Below, in pieces: positions 13,324 to 15,700 of a stretch of 15,700 bases of DNA. The position numbers were made by a program, and so were the translations under genes. The stretch's first letter is position 1, and every line of letters starts with the position of its first letter. Origin of the DNA: an uncultured Chloroflexota bacterium (GTDB taxonomy: Bacteria > Chloroflexota > Dehalococcoidia > UBA2979); contig CADEHD010000017.1 in NCBI GenBank assembly GCA_902827055.1, forward strand, positions 1 through 15,700, in the 5' to 3' direction. Under the pieces are notes generated by a model that worked only from the letters and a program-made list of their open reading frames with translations, was not told the DNA's origin and made no database searches.

Positions 13324-14640
13324 ATGCACCGCCTGCTCCAGCGTCAGCTGCGCCTGCACCTCCAGGGTGCGCCGGTACCGCCCGAGCTCGAGGGGCTGCT
13401 GGCTGCGGTCGGTGCTGCGTACGAGCAGGCCGACGACGACCGGCACATGATCGAACGCTCGCTGGACCTGATGTCGGCGGAGCTGCTCGACAAGAACCGG
13501 GAGCTGGAGCAGAGCCTCGGGCGAGCGGACGCGCGCGCGCGCTTCGGGGAGCAGCGACTGCAGTCGCTGATGGACACGCTGGCCGAGGGGCTGGTGGTGT
13601 ACGACGGCAGCGCGCAGATCATCGATATCAACGACGAGGCCGCGGCGTTCTTCGGGGTGACCCGCGAGGAGGCGCTCGGGCAGCGCGCGACCTCGAGTGG
13701 CGTCGGGGTGACGTTCCTTCGTCCTGACGGGACACCGGCAGCCTTCACCGAGCTGCCGACCGTGCGGGCCTTCGTCGAGCGGCGCGAGAGCCGCAACCGC
13801 ATCGTGGGAGTGCGGCGCAAGGACGGCAGCGAGATCTTCCTCCGCGCGAACTCGGCGCCGATGATCACCGACGACCGGGTGACGCACGTGGTGGTGAGCT
13901 ACACCGACGTCACCTCGGAGCTGGCGGTGGAGCGGATGAAGACGGAGTTCGTGGCGCTCGCCTCGCACGAGCTGCGCACGCCACTCACGGGGATCATGGG
14001 GTTCGCCGAGCTGCTGGCGGACCGCGACGACATCCCCGAGGAGGCGGCGGCCTGGGTGCGCCTCATCGAGACGGAGGCGCTGCGGCTGAGCCGCGTCGCG
14101 TCCGACATGCTGGACGTCGCCCGCCTCGATGCCGGCGGGGTCGTGCTGCGGAAATCCGCGGTGGCCCTCGCGCCGGCCGTGGCGTCGCTCATCGCGCAGC
14201 TGGAGGGCACCGCGCCCAGCCACCGATTCGAAGTGCGTGGCCCCGAGGGTGCGGCCGTCCTCGCGGACCCGGACCGCCTCGGCCAGGTGCTGTTCAACCT
14301 CATCGAGAACGCCGTGAAGTACTCGCCGCAGGGCGGGACCGTCGCAGTGCGCTGGGGCCATGCCGGGCCCTACCTCGCTGTCGAGGTGAGCGACCAGGGC
14401 ATCGGGATTCCGCCTTCCGAGATCCCGAGGCTGTTCGACCGCTTCTATCGCGTGGACGAGCCTCGCTATCGCGAGATCCGCGGGACCGGGATGGGGCTCT
14501 ACCTCGTGCGGGAACTCGTGCTGGCGATGGGCGGCAAGGTACACGTGCGGAGCCACGTGGGCCGCGGGAGCACGTTCACCGTGACTCTGCCACCGGCGGA
14601 GGCGCCAGGCGAGGCAGCGGAGGACGCAGCGGCCGCCTGA
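13324..14640 (+). CDS. Soluble PAS histidine kinase, partner of the FIST protein
   Basis: This 438-residue kinase has no membrane segment. Its N-terminus (LLQRQLRLHLQ, then ELEGLLAAVGAAYEQADDD and a coiled coil to ~75) resembles the N-terminal region found in kinases and cyclases paired with FIST proteins. A PAS domain (~76-200, LAEGLVVYDGSAQIIDIND, ending in VSYTDVTSE) precedes HisKA, with His215 in SHELRTPLTGIMGF. The HATPase_c domain has FNLIENAVKYSP, SDQGIGIPPSE, FDRFYRVDEP and RGTGMGLYLV, all intact. It starts 5 nt after the FIST stop. A longer open frame from 12760 overlaps FIST and is rejected. It has no receiver of its own, so the two receiver proteins at the head of the operon are the obvious phosphate acceptors. 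It is clearly related to the Cache kinase core at 3465-5636. Confidence 0.93.
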   Translation: MHRLLQRQLRLHLQGAPVPPELEGLLAAVGAAYEQADDDRHMIERSLDLMSAELLDKNRELEQSLGRADARARFGEQRLQSLMDTLAEGLVVYDGSAQIIDINDEAAAFFGVTREEALGQRATSSGVGVTFLRPDGTPAAFTELPTVRAFVERRESRNRIVGVRRKDGSEIFLRANSAPMITDDRVTHVVVSYTDVTSELAVERMKTEFVALASHELRTPLTGIMGFAELLADRDDIPEEAAAWVRLIETEALRLSRVASDMLDVARLDAGGVVLRKSAVALAPAVASLIAQLEGTAPSHRFEVRGPEGAAVLADPDRLGQVLFNLIENAVKYSPQGGTVAVRWGHAGPYLAVEVSDQGIGIPPSEIPRLFDRFYRVDEPRYREIRGTGMGLYLVRELVLAMGGKVHVRSHVGRGSTFTVTLPPAEAPGEAAEDAAAA

Positions 14641-14644
14641 GCGC

Positions 14645-14659
14645 CGTCGCGAGGCGTCG
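14645..14659 (+). other. 15-nt hairpin-like element, copy 1
   Basis: CGTCGC-GAG-GCGTCG begins 5 nt after the kinase stop. It can fold as a six-pair stem with one T-T mismatch and matches the element at 15602-15616 at 14 of 15 positions. It may be a weak terminator or a shared regulatory site. Confidence 0.35.
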
Positions 14660-14673
14660 CGCGGTAGGTGGCG

Positions 14674-14679
14674 TAGTCT
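14674..14679 (+). promoter_or_regulatory. Candidate -10 element TAGTCT
   Basis: TAGTCT lies in the gap before the sortase-like gene. Seven bases later there is an ATG (14687), the spacing expected of a leaderless start. No clear -35 can be seen. Confidence 0.35.
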
Positions 14680-14686
14680 GGTCTGC

Positions 14687-14746
14687 ATGACACGCACCAC
14701 TGCTCATCGGATGTCCGGGGACCGGATGGCAGCGTGCGGGGCGTAG
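14687..14746 (+). CDS. Possible 19-codon leader ORF
   Basis: ATG 14687 opens a 19-residue frame (MTRTTAHRMSGDRMAACGA) that ends at TAG 14744-14746, overlapping the GTG start of the sortase-like gene at 14734 by 13 nt in another frame. The ATG lies seven bases after a candidate -10 box, so it could be translated from a leaderless transcript and affect the downstream start. No family resemblance is seen, and it may be chance. Confidence 0.2.
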   Translation: MTRTTAHRMSGDRMAACGA

Positions 14747-15591
14747 CGCCTCGGCGGGCCGGGGTGGTCGCGGCGTTGCTCGCCGTGGCGCTGGTGAGCG
14801 CCTGCGGGTCGGGCGCGCTGCCGCCGGACGGTACCACCGCCCGCTCGTCACCCGTCTCCTCGTCACCCATCCCCTCGTCACCCATCCCCTCGTCACCCAT
14901 CGCGAGGGTGCCCGCGGAGGCGTCGCGGTCCGCCACCGCTGTCGCCGCAGCCACGGCGTCCGCGGTGACGGGGGCGGGGACGGGGACGCCGACGGAGGGC
15001 TCGCCGCCGCTCCTCGATGTGCGGGCGAGCCGGCTCCGGATTCCCGCGCTGGGCATCGACTCGGCGGTGTTGCCGAGCCAGGTGGTGCCCGACACCTCGC
15101 CGCCGACGCCGGGCTGCCCGCCGGTGGGGCCGGGCGCGGAGACGCTCACCGTCCCGGAGCGGGGCATCGCGACGCCGGAATTCGCGATCGAGGGACTGGA
15201 GAACAAGGTGTGGGTGTTCGGCCACAGCCGGTGGCTGGGGGAGCCGGGGCTGTTCTTCGCCCTCCAGGAGATGGCGATCGGCGACGAGGTGTTCGTCGAT
15301 GGGCTCGATCGCACCACGGGCGCGACGGTGCGCGGCCTGCGGTTCGTGGTGGACGGGCTGTACCTCACCGACATCGAGTCGGGCGGGGCGCTGGTGCTGG
15401 CGGAGCCCGGCTCGCCGCCGCCTCCCAAGCCGCTGGTCTTCCTCCAGACCAGCGTGCGCGAGGACGGGGTGGGCAAGGGGTGGATCCTCAGTCCGACGAA
15501 GCTGCTGGCGAAGGCGCGCACGCTGATCCAGGGCGACGCGGGCGACCCGTGCAAGTACCTCCTCCTCTTCGTGCGGGGTGAGGCCGCGTAG
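14734..15591 (+). CDS. Lipoprotein with a sortase-like domain lacking the usual catalytic Cys
   Basis: This is a 285-residue protein from GTG 14734, the only in-frame start that gives Arg residues ahead of the hydrophobic core. The lipoprotein signal ends in LVSAC (Cys24). A Ser/Pro/Ala/Thr-rich linker follows (~25-90). The C-terminal ~190 residues look like a class E/F sortase domain: RLRIPALGIDSAVLPSQVV, a VWVFGHSRWLGEPGLFFAL block with the expected His164, then IGDEVFVDG. At the strand that normally ends in the catalytic Thr-Cys, the sequence reads LVFLQTSVRED, giving Ser240. A candidate Arg (281) comes only after a ~35-residue insertion. Cys128 and Cys273 could form a disulfide. It is therefore either an inactive sortase-fold protein or one with altered chemistry. 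Confidence in the lipoprotein is high and in the fold moderate. Confidence 0.78.
   Translation: MRGVAPRRAGVVAALLAVALVSACGSGALPPDGTTARSSPVSSSPIPSSPIPSSPIARVPAEASRSATAVAAATASAVTGAGTGTPTEGSPPLLDVRASRLRIPALGIDSAVLPSQVVPDTSPPTPGCPPVGPGAETLTVPERGIATPEFAIEGLENKVWVFGHSRWLGEPGLFFALQEMAIGDEVFVDGLDRTTGATVRGLRFVVDGLYLTDIESGGALVLAEPGSPPPPKPLVFLQTSVREDGVGKGWILSPTKLLAKARTLIQGDAGDPCKYLLLFVRGEAA
14844..14903 (+). repeat. Tandem 15-nt repeat, four units, in the lipoprotein linker
   Basis: Four consecutive 15-nt units starting CTCGTCACCC lie at 14844, 14859, 14874 and 14889. The middle two are identical. They encode SSP(V/I)(S/P/A) pentads in the linker after the lipid anchor, so copy number would set tether length in frame. 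Confidence 0.85.
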
Positions 15592-15601
15592 GCACGCGCC
15601 C

Positions 15602-15616
15602 CGACGCGAGGCGTCG
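15602..15616 (+). terminator. Hairpin after the sortase-like gene (copy 2 of the 15-nt element)
   Basis: CGACGC-GAG-GCGTCG is a perfect six-pair stem with a GAG loop 10 nt past the TAG at 15589-15591, followed by TTCGCCCCTTTCCCC. It is a plausible weak terminator and a near copy of the element at 14645-14659. Confidence 0.4.
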
Positions 15617-15646
15617 TTCGCCCCTTTCCCCGTCCACCCCTCGCGC

Positions 15647-15652
15647 TAGACT
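15647..15652 (+). promoter_or_regulatory. Candidate -10 element TAGACT
   Basis: TAGACT stands before the last gene start, 15 nt ahead of ATG 15668, and fits the same TANNCT pattern as the boxes at 1472 and 14674. A TTTCCC about 17 nt upstream is a poor -35. Confidence 0.35.
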
Positions 15653-15667
15653 CCGCGCGGGTGAGGC

Positions 15668-15700
15668 ATGACCGGCGCCGCGCCCAGCCATGAATCGCGT
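15668..15700 (+). CDS. Start of a further gene, cut by the window end
   Basis: ATG 15668 opens a frame (MTGAAPSHESR) that runs off the window. A promoter-like TAGACT lies upstream, with GGTGAGG almost touching the ATG. A competing ATG at 15690 in another frame is equally possible, so which start is real cannot be settled here. Nothing can be said about the product. Confidence 0.35.
   Translation, partial: MTGAAPSHESR

Noticed and set aside
15488..15691. Minus-strand 67-codon frame at the window end
   Set aside because: It covers the end of the sortase-like gene and an intergenic gap and shows only shadow-like composition.

Overview
This is a very GC-rich window (about 70% by eye) with tightly packed bacterial genes: 12 complete or near-complete coding genes, two edge fragments and almost no intergenic space. 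Codon third positions are strongly G/C, which produces many long spurious antisense ORFs. There are no rRNA or tRNA genes, CRISPR arrays or insertion sequences. The organism cannot be fixed from sequence alone. A GC-rich Chloroflexota lineage (Dehalococcoidia/Tepidiforma-like) or an actinobacterium is my best guess, at low confidence, from base composition and the style of the kinases and the sortase-like protein.

Layout. (1) 1-1443 (+): a protein of two copies of an unrecognised domain, probably cut by the window edge, then a membrane-anchored DM13-domain protein. (2) 1503-3459 (+): an OmpR-type response regulator and a four-TM histidine kinase. (3) 3465-6702 (-): a PotD/PotF-like solute-binding lipoprotein followed 7 nt later by a Cache-HAMP-PAS histidine kinase. 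(4) 6873-9371 (+), divergent from block 3: a membrane HD-GYP c-di-GMP phosphodiesterase with an abutting secreted Pro/Thr/Gly-rich protein. (5) 9467-14640 (+): a likely five-gene operon of two receiver-only response regulators, a PAS-GGDEF-EAL protein, a FIST-domain protein resembling the NosP family and a soluble PAS histidine kinase. (6) 14734-15591 (+): a lipoprotein with a sortase-like domain in which the expected catalytic Cys appears to be Ser. (7) 15668 to the end: the start of another gene.

How it fits together. Almost everything is signal transduction: three histidine kinases, three response regulators and two c-di-GMP enzymes (one HD-GYP, one GGDEF-EAL). Two sub-systems stand out. 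The first is a polyamine-type binding lipoprotein with no transporter genes, sitting between a Cache kinase and a divergent c-di-GMP phosphodiesterase. This resembles in logic the Vibrio NspS-MbaA polyamine-sensing pair. The second is a FIST/NosP-like sensor with a dedicated kinase, two receivers and a dual c-di-GMP enzyme, which is the expected architecture of a haem or small-ligand sensing circuit controlling c-di-GMP. The secreted low-complexity protein and the sortase-like lipoprotein could be cell-surface outputs, but that is inference.
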